A stretch of DNA of 64,000 nt from Acidobacteriota bacterium. Lineage in GTDB: Bacteria; Acidobacteriota; Vicinamibacteria; Vicinamibacterales; Vicinamibacteraceae. The notes beneath the pieces are model-generated. The model ran no database searches. It saw only the letters and a program-made list of their open reading frames with translations, and was not told the DNA's origin. Shown one piece after another: positions 38,927 through 47,799 of the stretch. Where the stretch lies: assembly GCA_020845575.1 (NCBI GenBank), contig JADLFL010000044.1, forward strand, positions 62,001 through 126,000. Direction: 5' to 3'. Both the position numbers and the translations under genes were made by a program. Position 1 is the stretch's first letter. Each line of letters starts with the position of its first letter.

Positions 38927-39999
38927 AGCGACGCGTCATTGCCGGCATCCTCGTCGCCCTCGCGGTCGCGGGCGGCATCGCCACCGCACGACGTCTCTTC
39001 GAGCGCGTGCCGGTGACGATCCGTCGCGGGGCATCGGCCGAAGTCCGCAAGCAGCCGCGCCTCGCGTTCGAGCGCCTGCTCGACGCCGGTCTCTTCACCG
39101 CGGACATCGTCGATGTGGGAGTTGCCGCCGTCGGAGAGTACCCGCTCGGTGCCACGCTGATGCTCACGGAGCGCGACCTCGCGCTGACGCGCGCAACGGA
39201 AGACGCACTGCTTTTCTGGGTCAGGATAGGAGGCACACTGGTCCTCGAGCCCTCGTACGGTGCGCTTTCGCAGCGCCTTGGCGTGCGCGAACCGGATCGC
39301 CGCGCCGTGTCGTTCACCACCGACGGGACGTACATCGAACCACCGACCACTGTCACCATCCAGGATCCGCAGCACGAGACGCCGTTCACGATCGAGACGC
39401 CCTCGGGCTTCCTCCTCTCCACGCCACCGCTGTGGAGCAGCGGCGACGGACACGGCGGCCTGGCGATCGCCTACGTACCGCACGGCGAGGGCGTCGTCAT
39501 CCTCGTCGCCGGCCTCTCGACGATGTGGCACAACGAGGCCATCGGGCGGCACGAACACGCAGCCCTGCTCTGGCATCTCGCCACGCGCGAGACGCTCGAC
39601 GGCCTCGTGCTGCTGGCCGACACCGCCGTGCCCGAGCTCGAATGGCAGGCCGTGGCGCGCACCGGCTGGCCGGTCGTGACGGCCGCCTGCGTACTTGCAG
39701 TGCTCGCCTTGTGGCGTGTGCTGCCGCGTCCCGGACTGGTGTTCGCCCCGCCGGCGCCGGAACGACGCGAACTGGGCGCGCACCTCGACGCCCTGGCGCG
39801 CTTCCAGGTGCGGGATGCGCGGTTCTCCGCGCTGACAGTACCCGCGCAGCGCGCTGTCGCACAGCACCTGCGACGGCGGCCCTGGGATACACGTCCCGGC
39901 GACAACGCGGCGATCGCGGCCACACCCGCGACACCCGTGGACTTCCTCGATACGATTCAGCGACTCCGCCACATCTGGCGTCGCCTCCATCGCATATGA
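38923..39999 (+). CDS. DUF4350-domain protein
   Basis: A 358-residue protein with an N-terminal membrane anchor (VIAGILVALAVAGGIATA), an extracytoplasmic domain with a GATase1-like fold (GGTLVLEPSYGALSQRLGV, EGVVILVAGLSTMWHNEAIGR), and a second membrane helix near 247-265. A cytoplasmic helical tail follows. This is the DUF4350 layout. The ATG overlaps the DUF4129 stop (ATGA), and its own stop overlaps the MoxR start in the same way, so the genes are translationally coupled. The open frame upstream is an overlap artefact of high GC. Confidence 0.82.
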   Translation: MKRRVIAGILVALAVAGGIATARRLFERVPVTIRRGASAEVRKQPRLAFERLLDAGLFTADIVDVGVAAVGEYPLGATLMLTERDLALTRATEDALLFWVRIGGTLVLEPSYGALSQRLGVREPDRRAVSFTTDGTYIEPPTTVTIQDPQHETPFTIETPSGFLLSTPPLWSSGDGHGGLAIAYVPHGEGVVILVAGLSTMWHNEAIGRHEHAALLWHLATRETLDGLVLLADTAVPELEWQAVARTGWPVVTAACVLAVLALWRVLPRPGLVFAPPAPERRELGAHLDALARFQVRDARFSALTVPAQRAVAQHLRRRPWDTRPGDNAAIAATPATPVDFLDTIQRLRHIWRRLHRI

Positions 40000-40964
40000 C
40001 CGCTCTGACCTCCTCCGACGCTTCCGCCGCCATCCTCCGGGTCCGCGCTCATCTGCAGCGCGTGATCGTCGGGCAGGATCAGGCGATCGACGAAGTGCTC
40101 GCGGCACTCCTCTGCGACGGACACGTGCTCATCGAGGGTGTGCCCGGTCTCGGCAAGACGCTGCTGGCGCGTGCACTGGGTCGCGCCATCGACGGTCGCG
40201 TCACACGCATCCAGTTCACGCCAGACCTGATGCCCGCCGATATCGTCGGTCACGCCGTGCTGGAGCCCGGTACGCAGCGCGTCGTGACGCGCGAGGGCCC
40301 CGTCTTTGCCAACATCGTCGTCACCGACGAGATCAACAGGGCCCCGGCCAAGACGCAGGCCGCGCTGCTCGAAGCGATGCAGGAGCGGCAGGTGACGCTC
40401 GAAGGGGTGTCGCGCCCGCTGCCGCGCCCGTTCCTCGTCATCGCCACGCAGAACCCGATCGAACACGAGGGCACGTATCCCCTGCCTGACGCACAACTCG
40501 ATCGCTTCCTGTTCCGCATCCGCATGGGGTATCCATCGCAGGCCGACGAAGAAGCGCTGACGCGCGCGGTGACGGAAGGGCGCACCGGCGCCGACCTCGA
40601 CGTGACGTCGCTGCCGCCCGTGCTCACGCCCGACGACGTGGCGGCCCTGCAGGCGGAAACGGCGAATGTCCTCGTGGAAGACCGCGTGCTCGCCTACGCG
40701 GTTGCCGTGGCACGCGCCACACGTGAGGCTCCGGGCGTGATGGCGGGCGCAAGTCCCCGCGCGAGCATCGGACTCGTGCGCGCGGCGCGGGCGCTCGCCA
40801 TCCTCGACGATCGCGACTTCGCCACGCCTGACGATGTGAAGCGCGCGGCGCCGGCGGTACTCCGTCATCGCGTCACGCTGTCTGCCGACGCGGAACTCGA
40901 CGGCCAGGACGTCGACACCGTTGTCGAAGGCGTGCTCGCGCAGGTGCCCGCGCCGCGAGACTGA
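39996..40964 (+). CDS. MoxR-family AAA+ ATPase
   Basis: A 322-residue cytoplasmic ATPase. Walker A is EGVPGLGKTLLARAL near 50, Walker B is NIVVTDEINRAPAKTQ near 115, sensor 1 is FLVIATQNPIEHEGTYPLPDAQLDRF, and the lid carries sensor 2 in GASPRASIGLVRAARA. MoxR ATPases act as chaperones that insert metals or mature partner proteins, often working with DUF58 and VWA-domain proteins. The next gene is DUF58. ATG at 39996 overlaps the DUF4350 stop. Confidence 0.94.
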   Translation: MTALTSSDASAAILRVRAHLQRVIVGQDQAIDEVLAALLCDGHVLIEGVPGLGKTLLARALGRAIDGRVTRIQFTPDLMPADIVGHAVLEPGTQRVVTREGPVFANIVVTDEINRAPAKTQAALLEAMQERQVTLEGVSRPLPRPFLVIATQNPIEHEGTYPLPDAQLDRFLFRIRMGYPSQADEEALTRAVTEGRTGADLDVTSLPPVLTPDDVAALQAETANVLVEDRVLAYAVAVARATREAPGVMAGASPRASIGLVRAARALAILDDRDFATPDDVKRAAPAVLRHRVTLSADAELDGQDVDTVVEGVLAQVPAPRD

Positions 40965-40965
40965 C

Positions 40966-42276
40966 ATGCTGCTGCCCGCGCCTCCCGCTCTGGCCGTTGT
41001 CACCGGCTGCCTCGCCGCCGGCGTCGCGGCGAGCGTGTGGCCGTCGCTGCAGCCGGCGTGGCTCGCGATGGGCGGCATGGCGGCGGTGGCCGGCGGCATC
41101 GACGCATGGCGCCTGCGCGAGCGCGCACGCAACGTCACCGCCTCTCGCGTGTTGCCCGCGATTCTGCCCGTAGGGCGACGGCATGGGTACCACGTACGAC
41201 TGACAGGACCGCGCGACATGCGTGTCGCCGTGGTCGATCAGTTGCCGCTCGGGCGCGCCGAGTCGCAACCGCCGATCGCGGTACACGTGCCTGCCGGTGC
41301 ACGCGGCGCACGCGTGCCTCTGGTGGTCGAACCGTCCGTGCGCGGACGCTACTCCGCCGGCGCCATCGTCACGCGGCTGCGATCGCCGTGGCGACTCTGG
41401 GACTGGCAGTCGCTGCACAGGCAGGACGGCGCCGTGCGCGTGTTCCCCGACTTCAGCCAGGCCGGCGGCGGGTCCGTAGAGGCCGTGGACCTGCGCGTGC
41501 CGCCAGCCGGTGCGCGCCTGGCACCGCGACGTGGGCACGGCCTCGAGTTCAAGGAGCTGCGCGACTATCGCGAAGGCGATGCCTTGCGGCTCGTCGACTG
41601 GAAGGCCACCGCGCGGCGCGGACGTCCGATCACGCGCGAGTACGAGGATCAGCGCGACCAGCAGATCCTGCTCGTGCTCGACTGCGGTCTTCGCCTGCGC
41701 ACGCGCGACGGCACGCTCTCGCACTTCGACCATGCGTTGAACGCCGCGCTGCGTCTCGCGGCCGTGGCGCTGGCGCAGGGCGACGCTGTCGGCTGCGCGA
41801 CGATCGCGCACGACCACGCGCGCCTGCTGCCGCCGCGCAAGTCGCGCGCCACGCTGCAGCGGCTCGTGCAGGGGTTGTACGACCTGCAGCCCGGCCACCG
41901 CGTGCCTGACTATCTCGCCGACGCGCGCGCGCTGCACGATCGCCTGCGACGACACAGCCTCATCGTGCTGCTGACGGCACTGCGCGACGAGGACGAGGAG
42001 CAGTTGATCGCGGCCACCCGTCTGCTGCGGCGCCGGCATCGCGTCACCGTGGCCAGCCTGCGCGAACAGGTCGTCGACGAGCGGCTGCGCGCCGGCGTGG
42101 TGTCGCTGGACGATGCCGCGCGATGGACAACAGCCATCGAGTACGCTCAGGTGCGCGAGGCCCTCATCGGCCGGCTGCGACAGCGAGGAGTCGACGTGCT
42201 CGACGTCCCGCCGTCGCACCTGGCCGTGGCACTGTCGAACCACTACTGGCGCCTGAAGCGCGCCGGGAGCCTTTGA
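40966..42276 (+). CDS. DUF58-domain protein
   Basis: A 436-residue protein with one or two N-terminal membrane helices (about 5-45), a beta-rich middle, and the DUF58 core LEFKELRDYREGDALRLVDWKATARRGRPITREYE near 190-225. A VWA-like segment follows, with QQILLVLDCGLRLR and LIVLLTALRDEDEE. DUF58 proteins are the usual partners of MoxR ATPases. ATG at 40966 comes one base after the MoxR stop. The role is inferred only from this conserved pairing. Confidence 0.9.
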   Translation: MLLPAPPALAVVTGCLAAGVAASVWPSLQPAWLAMGGMAAVAGGIDAWRLRERARNVTASRVLPAILPVGRRHGYHVRLTGPRDMRVAVVDQLPLGRAESQPPIAVHVPAGARGARVPLVVEPSVRGRYSAGAIVTRLRSPWRLWDWQSLHRQDGAVRVFPDFSQAGGGSVEAVDLRVPPAGARLAPRRGHGLEFKELRDYREGDALRLVDWKATARRGRPITREYEDQRDQQILLVLDCGLRLRTRDGTLSHFDHALNAALRLAAVALAQGDAVGCATIAHDHARLLPPRKSRATLQRLVQGLYDLQPGHRVPDYLADARALHDRLRRHSLIVLLTALRDEDEEQLIAATRLLRRRHRVTVASLREQVVDERLRAGVVSLDDAARWTTAIEYAQVREALIGRLRQRGVDVLDVPPSHLAVALSNHYWRLKRAGSL

Positions 42277-42277
42277 T

Positions 42278-43156
42278 ATGACCATGGACAACCCGTTCCG
42301 TCCTCCCGATGCCGTCCTCGGCACGTCGCCGAGCTTCGGCGCGCCAGGCACACTCATCGCGGAGGGGCGTACACTGCCCGCCGCGCACGGCTGGCAGTGG
42401 GTGCGCGGCAGCGTGAGCACGATCGCGCGGGCGCCGCTGCAGTGGGTCGGCATCGCCCTGCTGTTCGTGGGGCTGACGATCGCCATCAGCCTGGTGCCGA
42501 TCGTCAGCCTGTTCTCCAGCGTCATGATGCCGATCCTGATCGGCGGCCTGATGATGGGATGCCGCGCCGACGAACTGGGCCGCCAGATCGCGGTCCGCGA
42601 CCTGTTCGGGGCCTGCCAGGCACCGCACCTGCAGCCGCTCGCCATGGTGGGTGTGCTCTACCTGGCGGCGTCAATCCTGCTCATCATGTGCATCGGCATC
42701 GTCGCAGCCATCGGCATCGGCGTGGCGGCGGTGGTCGGCGGCGCGGAGGCGATCGAATCGCAGCCGCTGCTGCTTGCCGCCGGCATCGCCATCGCCGTGC
42801 TGCTCGTTGTCGGCGTGTCCGTGGCGCTGTCGATGACGATCTGGTTCGCGCCGGCGCTCGTCGTATTGCACGGACTCCAGCCGATGGACGCGATGCGCAC
42901 GAGTCTGCGAGGCGCGCTGCGCAACATGCTGCCGTTTCTCGTCTACGGTCTCGCCGTGCTGGGCATCGCACTCGCGACCGCCTGCGTCGCCGGCGGGTTC
43001 ATGATGATCGCCGGCATGGCGCTGGGATCCTCGGAGTTCGGGATTCCCGCGGCGGCCATCGGGGCAGCCGTGACTGGCGCGCTGGTGATGGTGCTGATGA
43101 TCCCCACGTACTGGGCCGCGATGTATGTCAGCTATCGCGACGTCTTCATCGGCTGA
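42278..43156 (+). CDS. BPSS1780-family membrane protein
   Basis: A 292-residue protein. After a short Pro-rich N-terminus, residues 28-60 read RTLPAAHGWQWVRGSVSTIARAPLQWVG, typical of the BPSS1780 family, and five or six hydrophobic helices follow (IALLFVGLTIAISLVPIVSLF, ILLIMCIGIVAAIGIGVAAVV). The ATG is one base after the DUF58 stop, so it belongs to the same operon. Function unknown; the family often sits next to RDD-type membrane proteins, as here. Confidence 0.78.
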   Translation: MTMDNPFRPPDAVLGTSPSFGAPGTLIAEGRTLPAAHGWQWVRGSVSTIARAPLQWVGIALLFVGLTIAISLVPIVSLFSSVMMPILIGGLMMGCRADELGRQIAVRDLFGACQAPHLQPLAMVGVLYLAASILLIMCIGIVAAIGIGVAAVVGGAEAIESQPLLLAAGIAIAVLLVVGVSVALSMTIWFAPALVVLHGLQPMDAMRTSLRGALRNMLPFLVYGLAVLGIALATACVAGGFMMIAGMALGSSEFGIPAAAIGAAVTGALVMVLMIPTYWAAMYVSYRDVFIG

Positions 43157-43199
43157 TCGCTCTGCCGCCTCCGACGGTCGCGTTGCGCGCATCGACACG

Positions 43200-43883
43200 A
43201 TGCGTGCCGTCGAGACGCCCGAAGGGTGCGTCCTGTACCTGCGCACCGCGGGGCCCGTTGCACGCGCGCGGGCGTGGATCGTGGATTTCGGGATCCGCGT
43301 CGTGATCTACATGGGCGTGGGATCCGTGCTGCCGATACTCGGGCCCGCGGGTGTCGGCCTGTTCCTGGTGTTCGCGTTCCTGCTCGAGTGGGGATACCCG
43401 ATCGCTTTCGAAGTCTGGCGCGATGGACAGACGCCGGGCAAGCGGCTCTGCGGTCTCACCGTCGTGCACGACGATGGGACGCCGGTGGGCGCCAGCGCGT
43501 CCATCGTGCGCAACATGCTGCGCGCCGTCGATTTCCTGCCCGTGGGCTATCTCGTTGCCGTCGTCAGCATGATCGTCGCGGGTGACGGACGCCGGCTCGG
43601 CGACGTCGCGGCCGGCACGCTCGTCGTACACGTGGATGCCGCGCAGCCGTCGACACCCACGTGGGCCGATCGCGCGAGCGAAGCGCCACGCGTGCCGCTG
43701 ACCGCGCGCGAGCGCCGCGCTGTCGTCGACTTCGCGGCGCGCCTGCCCACGCTCTCGCCCAGCCGCGCCGAAGAACTGGCGAGGGTCGCCGCGCCCCTCG
43801 TCGCCGACACCGCGGGAGTCGACGCCACCACCCGCCTCGTCCGCACCGCCAACGCGATCCTCGGCGTCACGACGGAAGGGTAG
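43200..43883 (+). CDS. RDD-family membrane protein
   Basis: A 227-residue protein. The RDD domain covers about residues 14-150: RARAWIVDFGIRV gives the first conserved Arg and Asp, DGQTPGKRLCGLTVV is the characteristic cytoplasmic loop, and NMLRAVDFLPVGYLVA carries the second RxxD. Three hydrophobic segments are visible. A soluble tail of about 70 residues follows. The frame is open to an ATG at 43125 that would overlap the previous gene by 32 bases; I chose ATG at 43200, which has a weak upstream region, so the start is uncertain. It is probably the last gene of the MoxR operon, ending five bases before the convergent kinase gene stop. Confidence 0.8.
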   Translation: MRAVETPEGCVLYLRTAGPVARARAWIVDFGIRVVIYMGVGSVLPILGPAGVGLFLVFAFLLEWGYPIAFEVWRDGQTPGKRLCGLTVVHDDGTPVGASASIVRNMLRAVDFLPVGYLVAVVSMIVAGDGRRLGDVAAGTLVVHVDAAQPSTPTWADRASEAPRVPLTARERRAVVDFAARLPTLSPSRAEELARVAAPLVADTAGVDATTRLVRTANAILGVTTEG

Positions 43884-43888
43884 AAACC

Positions 43889-45358
43889 CTACTCAGACAT
43901 TGCGGCACGGCGGGTGGCGGGTTCTATCACCAGCGAGGCGACGGCGAGACAGACGGAGAGGCCGGCGGCGCAGACCGATGGCACGAGGGTGAGGTCGGCG
44001 GCGGCAAGCGCCATCCCCGCGACGAGCAGCGCGTACAGCACGTCGACGCCGGTCAACAGCGGCCACAACCTGACGCGTGCGTCGGCGATGTGACGCGGGT
44101 ACTGGCGCGCGCTGAACCACAGGTGCAGACGCACGGACGTGGCAACAGCCGCCAGGCAGATGAGCGCGATGTGTGCCCACGCGCGCCAGGGCCTCGGAAC
44201 CGCCGCAGCCACGAGCCAGCCAGGCCACAGCATGGCGATATACAACGCCGCCGTCGCCGCATGGTGCACGCCCAGCCATCGGCTCGACCATGAGGCGCGC
44301 TCGCTCTCGACAACGGGCGTGGACTCATCGCGCAGCGCCGCGTCAAGTGCGTCGGCGATGGCATGCATCGATGGAAACCGATCCTCTGGCTGTCGCGACA
44401 GGCATCGATGCACGAGGGCAATCTGCGCGGCCGTCAGCTGCGGCGCGCGCAAGGGAGCCGGCGCATCGCGCAGCATCCGCGCCCACACGCTCGCGATCGG
44501 CCCGTCGCCGAACGGCACACGCGCTGACGCGGCCTCGTACAGCAGCACGCCATACGAGAACTGGTCCGACAGCGGTGTCGCGTCTCCGCCGTCGAGCTGC
44601 TCCGGTGCCTGCGCGAGCGGCGTCCCGGCCTGCCCGACGAGCGTCAGACGCGCCGATGCGTCAGCATCCGCCAACGCAATGCCGAAGTCGACCAACCGGA
44701 TGCCGTCCTCGCCGAGCACCACGTTGCCCGTCTTCACGTCGCGATGGACGACGTGCGCGGCGTGCGCGGCCGCCAGTGCCTCGGCGAGATCGCACGCCGC
44801 GGCATGCCACCGCTCGCGCGACAGCGGCCCCTGCGCCGCGATCACCTCGGCAAGCGACGGACCTTCCACGTACTCGGCGACGATCACCAGCAGGTCGTCC
44901 ACCTCTTCCAGCGCGTGTACGGACACGATGTGCGGGTGACGAAGACCCGCCGCGATGCGCGCCTCGCGTTGGAGTCGCTCGCGTGCCTGCGCGTCGCGCG
45001 TGAGCGCGGCAGGCAGGACCTTCAACGTGACGCGGCGCCCGAGTCGCGTGTCCACGGCGATGTACACCACACCCATGCCGCCGCGCGCGAGCAGCCGTTC
45101 GACGCGATAGTGTCCGATCGCATCGCCAGGGGCGAACGCGTGCCCACCTGCCGCGTCGAGCAGGTCGACAGGCTGGATCACGGCACCACGCTCGAGGAAG
45201 TCATCCTCACGATCGTCGGACAACAGCGCGAGCACCTCCGCCCGCACGACGTCATCGTCAGGACACGACGTCTCGACGAATGCAACGCGCGCGTCTGGCG
45301 GCAGTTCGCGTGCCTCACCGAACAAGGCCGTCACGCGCGCCCACTGCGCCGGCGTCAT
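43889..45358 (-). CDS. Transmembrane Ser/Thr protein kinase
   Basis: A 489-residue kinase. The N-terminal 80 residues hold a helical segment (MTPAQWARVTALFGEARELPP) common in acidobacterial kinases. The kinase domain spans about 80-345: glycine loop RLLARGGMGVVYIAVD, lysine in RVTLKVLPA, catalytic loop HRDVKTGNVVL, VDFGIALAD and the APE site in LAQAPEQLDGG, so all key residues are present. Four membrane helices fill about 365-480, with no extracellular sensor domain. The ATG overlaps the stop of the sigma factor gene (ATGA), so the two are co-translated. Such pairs are frequent in Acidobacteria. Confidence 0.92.
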   Translation of the reverse strand: MTPAQWARVTALFGEARELPPDARVAFVETSCPDDDVVRAEVLALLSDDREDDFLERGAVIQPVDLLDAAGGHAFAPGDAIGHYRVERLLARGGMGVVYIAVDTRLGRRVTLKVLPAALTRDAQARERLQREARIAAGLRHPHIVSVHALEEVDDLLVIVAEYVEGPSLAEVIAAQGPLSRERWHAAACDLAEALAAAHAAHVVHRDVKTGNVVLGEDGIRLVDFGIALADADASARLTLVGQAGTPLAQAPEQLDGGDATPLSDQFSYGVLLYEAASARVPFGDGPIASVWARMLRDAPAPLRAPQLTAAQIALVHRCLSRQPEDRFPSMHAIADALDAALRDESTPVVESERASWSSRWLGVHHAATAALYIAMLWPGWLVAAAVPRPWRAWAHIALICLAAVATSVRLHLWFSARQYPRHIADARVRLWPLLTGVDVLYALLVAGMALAAADLTLVPSVCAAGLSVCLAVASLVIEPATRRAAMSE

Positions 45359-45918
45359 GGACGTGCCTCGGACTGGAGGCGGCGGCGAAGCCACGCGCGG
45401 GCGAGCGCCCAGTCGCGCTTGGCTGTCGCAGGCGCGATAGCCAGTTCAGCCGCCACCTCGTCGATCGTGAGTCCGCCGAAGTAGCGCAGTTCAACGAGCC
45501 TCGCTTGACGTGGCGCACGCGCGGCGAGCACCTGCAACGCCTCGTCGAGGGCCTCCACGTCGGGGTCGCCCGCCGTCGAGGCCTCGATGCCGGTGAGTGT
45601 CACGCGCAGGCGATCACCGCCGCGCTTGAGCGCCCCGCGAGCGCGCGCCTCTTCGACGAGGATGTGCCGCATGGCGTTGGCCGCCATGGCGCAGAAGTGC
45701 GCGCGGTTGGCCCACGACGCGTTCGCGTCGCGCAGCAGGCGCACGTAGGCCTCGTGGACGAGCGCCGTCGGCTGGAGCGTGATCCCCTGCCGCTCGCCAC
45801 GCACGTAGTGCCCCGCGAGCCGCCGCAGTTCCTCGTACACCTCCGGCCACACGGCATCGAGCGCCTCCTGCCCCCGCCCCATCGCCCCCGCGTCGCCCGT
45901 CCCGCCCATCGGACGCAT
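45355..45918 (-). CDS. ECF-type RNA polymerase sigma factor
   Basis: A 187-residue sigma-70 family protein of the ECF-like group found next to Ser/Thr kinases (TIGR02999-like). Region 2 is seen in EELRRLAGHYVRGER ... LQPTALVHEAYVRLL and NRAHFCAMAANAMRHILVEEAR, region 4 in ARLVELRYFGGLTIDEVAAEL followed by the HTH recognition helix APATAKRDWALARAWLRRRL. Possible starts are ATG at 45954, 45918, 45909 and 45882; I chose 45918 because the codons before it come from a dispersed repeat. The kinase that overlaps it may control its activity. Confidence 0.85.
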   Translation of the reverse strand: MRPMGGTGDAGAMGRGQEALDAVWPEVYEELRRLAGHYVRGERQGITLQPTALVHEAYVRLLRDANASWANRAHFCAMAANAMRHILVEEARARGALKRGGDRLRVTLTGIEASTAGDPDVEALDEALQVLAARAPRQARLVELRYFGGLTIDEVAAELAIAPATAKRDWALARAWLRRRLQSEARP

Positions 45919-45933
45919 TGTGCACCGACGAAC

Positions 45934-45970
45934 GGGCTTCCGCCTTCGCGCCATGCGCTACGGCGGACCG
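45934..45970. repeat. Family-E element
   Basis: CTTCCGCCTTCGC ... GCTACGGCGGACC resembles the element at 21511. Imperfect arms TCCGCC/GGCGGA enclose it. It overlaps the 5' end of the longest possible sigma factor frame. Confidence 0.45.
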
Positions 45971-46030
45971 TTCGCTCCATCCCCGGAGATCGCATTCGCA
46001 CCATCCGTGGATCGCGTTCGCACCATCCCC
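45968..46030. repeat. Imperfect tandem repeat, about 22 bp
   Basis: TTCGC(A/T)CCATCC followed by a GATCGC segment occurs three times in a row, with units of about 24, 22 and 14 bases. It lies between the divergent sigma factor and rsgA genes. Confidence 0.5.
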
Positions 46031-46040
46031 TATTTCTCGA

Positions 46041-46068
46041 ATGGAGGCCAGGGGTTTCAACCCCTGGC
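46041..46068. repeat. Family-B palindromic element
   Basis: ATGGAGGCCAGGGG then TTTCAACCCCTGGC forms a perfect CCAGGGGTT/AACCCCTGG stem, identical to the copy at 56235 in its core. It is located upstream of rsgA, in a divergent gap, so it is not at a gene end. Confidence 0.7.
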
Positions 46069-46084
46069 GAACGTCGCGTGATGG

Positions 46085-46110
46085 TAGGGCCGGCTCTCCG
46101 AGCCCGGCCG
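46085..46110. repeat. Family-A palindromic element
   Basis: TAGGGCCGGCTCTCCGAGCC then CGGCCG is nearly identical to the copies at 15999 and 59973. It lies 17 bases after a family-B element and about 30 bases before the rsgA start. Confidence 0.7.
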
Positions 46111-46125
46111 AACGGCCTGATCCCT

Positions 46126-46131
46126 CACAAT
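46126..46131 (+). promoter_or_regulatory. Putative -10 element for rsgA
   Basis: CACAAT ends eight bases before the rsgA ATG. No Shine-Dalgarno sequence intervenes. It is a weak match on its own and is reported because of the recurrent arrangement. Confidence 0.3.
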
Positions 46132-46139
46132 GTCACCCG

Positions 46140-47234
46140 ATGCAGGAGTCGCCGACGCTCGACGAACTCGGGTGGGATGCCGCGTGGGCCGACACATGGG
46201 CGGTGGGCCGGCACGCGGCGACGGAGGTGCCGGCGCGCGTGGTGCTCGAACACCAGCACATCTACCGCGTCCACACAGGCAGCGCGGAACATCTCGCTCG
46301 CGTGACGGGACGCGTGCGTCACAAGCTCGGCTCGCGTGAAGCATTCCCCGCCGTCGGCGACTGGGTCGCGCTCGCGCCGGCGGCACCCACCGAAGACATG
46401 GGCCGCATCGTCGACGTGCTGCCCCGGCGAGGCAGGTTCGTGCGCCGCGCGGCAGGCACCGTCGCCGAGGCACAGGTCGTGGCCGCCAACGTCGACGTCG
46501 TGTTCCTCGTGAGCGGACTCGATCACGACTTCAACGTCCGCCGCATCGAGCGCTATCTCCTCGCCGCGCTCGAAGGCGGTGCGAGTCCCGTCGTGGTGCT
46601 CAACAAGGCCGACCTCGATCGCAACATCGACGAGGTGCGTGAAGCGCTGGGCCCCGTGGCCGGGCAGGTGCCTGTCGCACTCGTGAGCGCCAGGACAGGA
46701 CAGGGTCTCGATGCGCTCCGCGCGCACATCGGCGTCGGGCGCACCGCGGCGTTTCTCGGTTCGTCAGGCGTGGGCAAGTCGACGCTGATCAACAGGCTGA
46801 TCGGTCGCGACGTGCAGCGCACCGCCGACGTGCGCGAGAGCGACAGCAAGGGGCGCCACACGACGACGCATCGCGAGCTCGTGGTCCTGCCTGGCGGGGG
46901 TCTGCTCATCGACACGCCGGGCATGCGCGAACTGCAGTTGTGGGACGTCTCGAGCGGACTCGACGAGGCGTTCGACGATGTGACGGCGATCGGCGTGGAC
47001 TGCCGCTTCCGCGACTGCACGCACGACACGGAACCGCATTGCGCGGTGAAGGCCGCCGTCGACGAGGGCCGGCTGTCTGCGGAGCGCCTGGCGAACTATC
47101 AACGCCTCCGACGCGAAGTGTCCGCCCGTCCCGTTGACGAGGCAGACATCAAGGCCGCTGCCGAACGCCGGCGCGAAGGGCGCATCGCGTCGAAAGCGCT
47201 GAAGAAGCTCTACGCGAGGCAGGACCGGGGCTGA
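46140..47234 (+). CDS. rsgA: Ribosome small subunit-dependent GTPase RsgA
   Basis: A 364-residue circularly permuted GTPase that helps mature the 30S subunit. An OB-fold (about 30-120, with PAVGDWVALAP) is followed by the GTPase motifs in permuted order: G4 VVLNKADLD, G5 VSARTGQG, G1 GSSGVGKSTL, G2 GRHTTTHRE and G3 IDTPGMRE. A zinc knuckle CRFRDCTHDTEPHC lies near 300-313. ATG at 46140 gives a normal length; the frame is open further upstream through repeats and should not be used. RsgA genes usually have no operon partner, as here. Confidence 0.94.
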   Translation: MQESPTLDELGWDAAWADTWAVGRHAATEVPARVVLEHQHIYRVHTGSAEHLARVTGRVRHKLGSREAFPAVGDWVALAPAAPTEDMGRIVDVLPRRGRFVRRAAGTVAEAQVVAANVDVVFLVSGLDHDFNVRRIERYLLAALEGGASPVVVLNKADLDRNIDEVREALGPVAGQVPVALVSARTGQGLDALRAHIGVGRTAAFLGSSGVGKSTLINRLIGRDVQRTADVRESDSKGRHTTTHRELVVLPGGGLLIDTPGMRELQLWDVSSGLDEAFDDVTAIGVDCRFRDCTHDTEPHCAVKAAVDEGRLSAERLANYQRLRREVSARPVDEADIKAAAERRREGRIASKALKKLYARQDRG

Positions 47235-47238
47235 GTGC

Positions 47239-47778
47239 TCAGTGCACCCCATGGCCGAGTTGCAGGCTCTCCGGGCCAGTGCCAAGGCGGCGGAGGGCCT
47301 GGTTCCACATCTCGTCGGCGGGCGTCTCGAAGATGAGCGCGGGATCGACGTCGACGGTGAGCCACGCCGACGCGGCCATTTCCTCATCCAGCTGCCCCGG
47401 TCCCCAGCCGGCGTAGCCCGTCAGCACGCGCGCGCGATCGGGCGTGGCCTGGATCACGCGACGCAGCAGTTCGATCGAGGTCGACAGGTACAGGCCCGGC
47501 GCAACCTCCGTCTCCGCGTCCTCGTCGAGCGACTCTCCGAGCAGGATCCATCCACGCTGCGGCTCGACAGGACCGCCGGTCCAGAGGAGCGGTCCGTGGT
47601 TCTCGGCCAGCGGCGGATCGAACACCACCGCCTCGGCCGCCGCCATCGTCGTCGGGCGATTCAGCACGAGCCCGAACGCGCCGTCGGCCGTGTGGTCGCA
47701 CAGCAGCACCACGGTCTTCTCGAAGTTCTCGTCGAGCATCTGCGGCATGGACAGCAACAACGCGGGCGCCAGGGACAT
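47239..47778 (-). CDS. yqgE: YqgE/AlgH family protein (DUF179)
   Basis: A 179-residue cytoplasmic protein. The family signature is clear: PALLLSMPQMLDENFEKTVVLLCDH at the start, GAFGLVLNRPT near 35, GGPVEPQRGWILL near 68 and GYAGWGPGQLDEEM near 122. Biochemical function is not established; in some bacteria it is linked to alginate regulation or RNA-related processes. Its ATG lies 21 bases after the queG stop, so the two are probably in one operon. It converges with rsgA with a five-base gap. Confidence 0.92.
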   Translation of the reverse strand: MSLAPALLLSMPQMLDENFEKTVVLLCDHTADGAFGLVLNRPTTMAAAEAVVFDPPLAENHGPLLWTGGPVEPQRGWILLGESLDEDAETEVAPGLYLSTSIELLRRVIQATPDRARVLTGYAGWGPGQLDEEMAASAWLTVDVDPALIFETPADEMWNQALRRLGTGPESLQLGHGVH

Positions 47779-47799
47779 CCCAGCATCATAAACGGCTGT

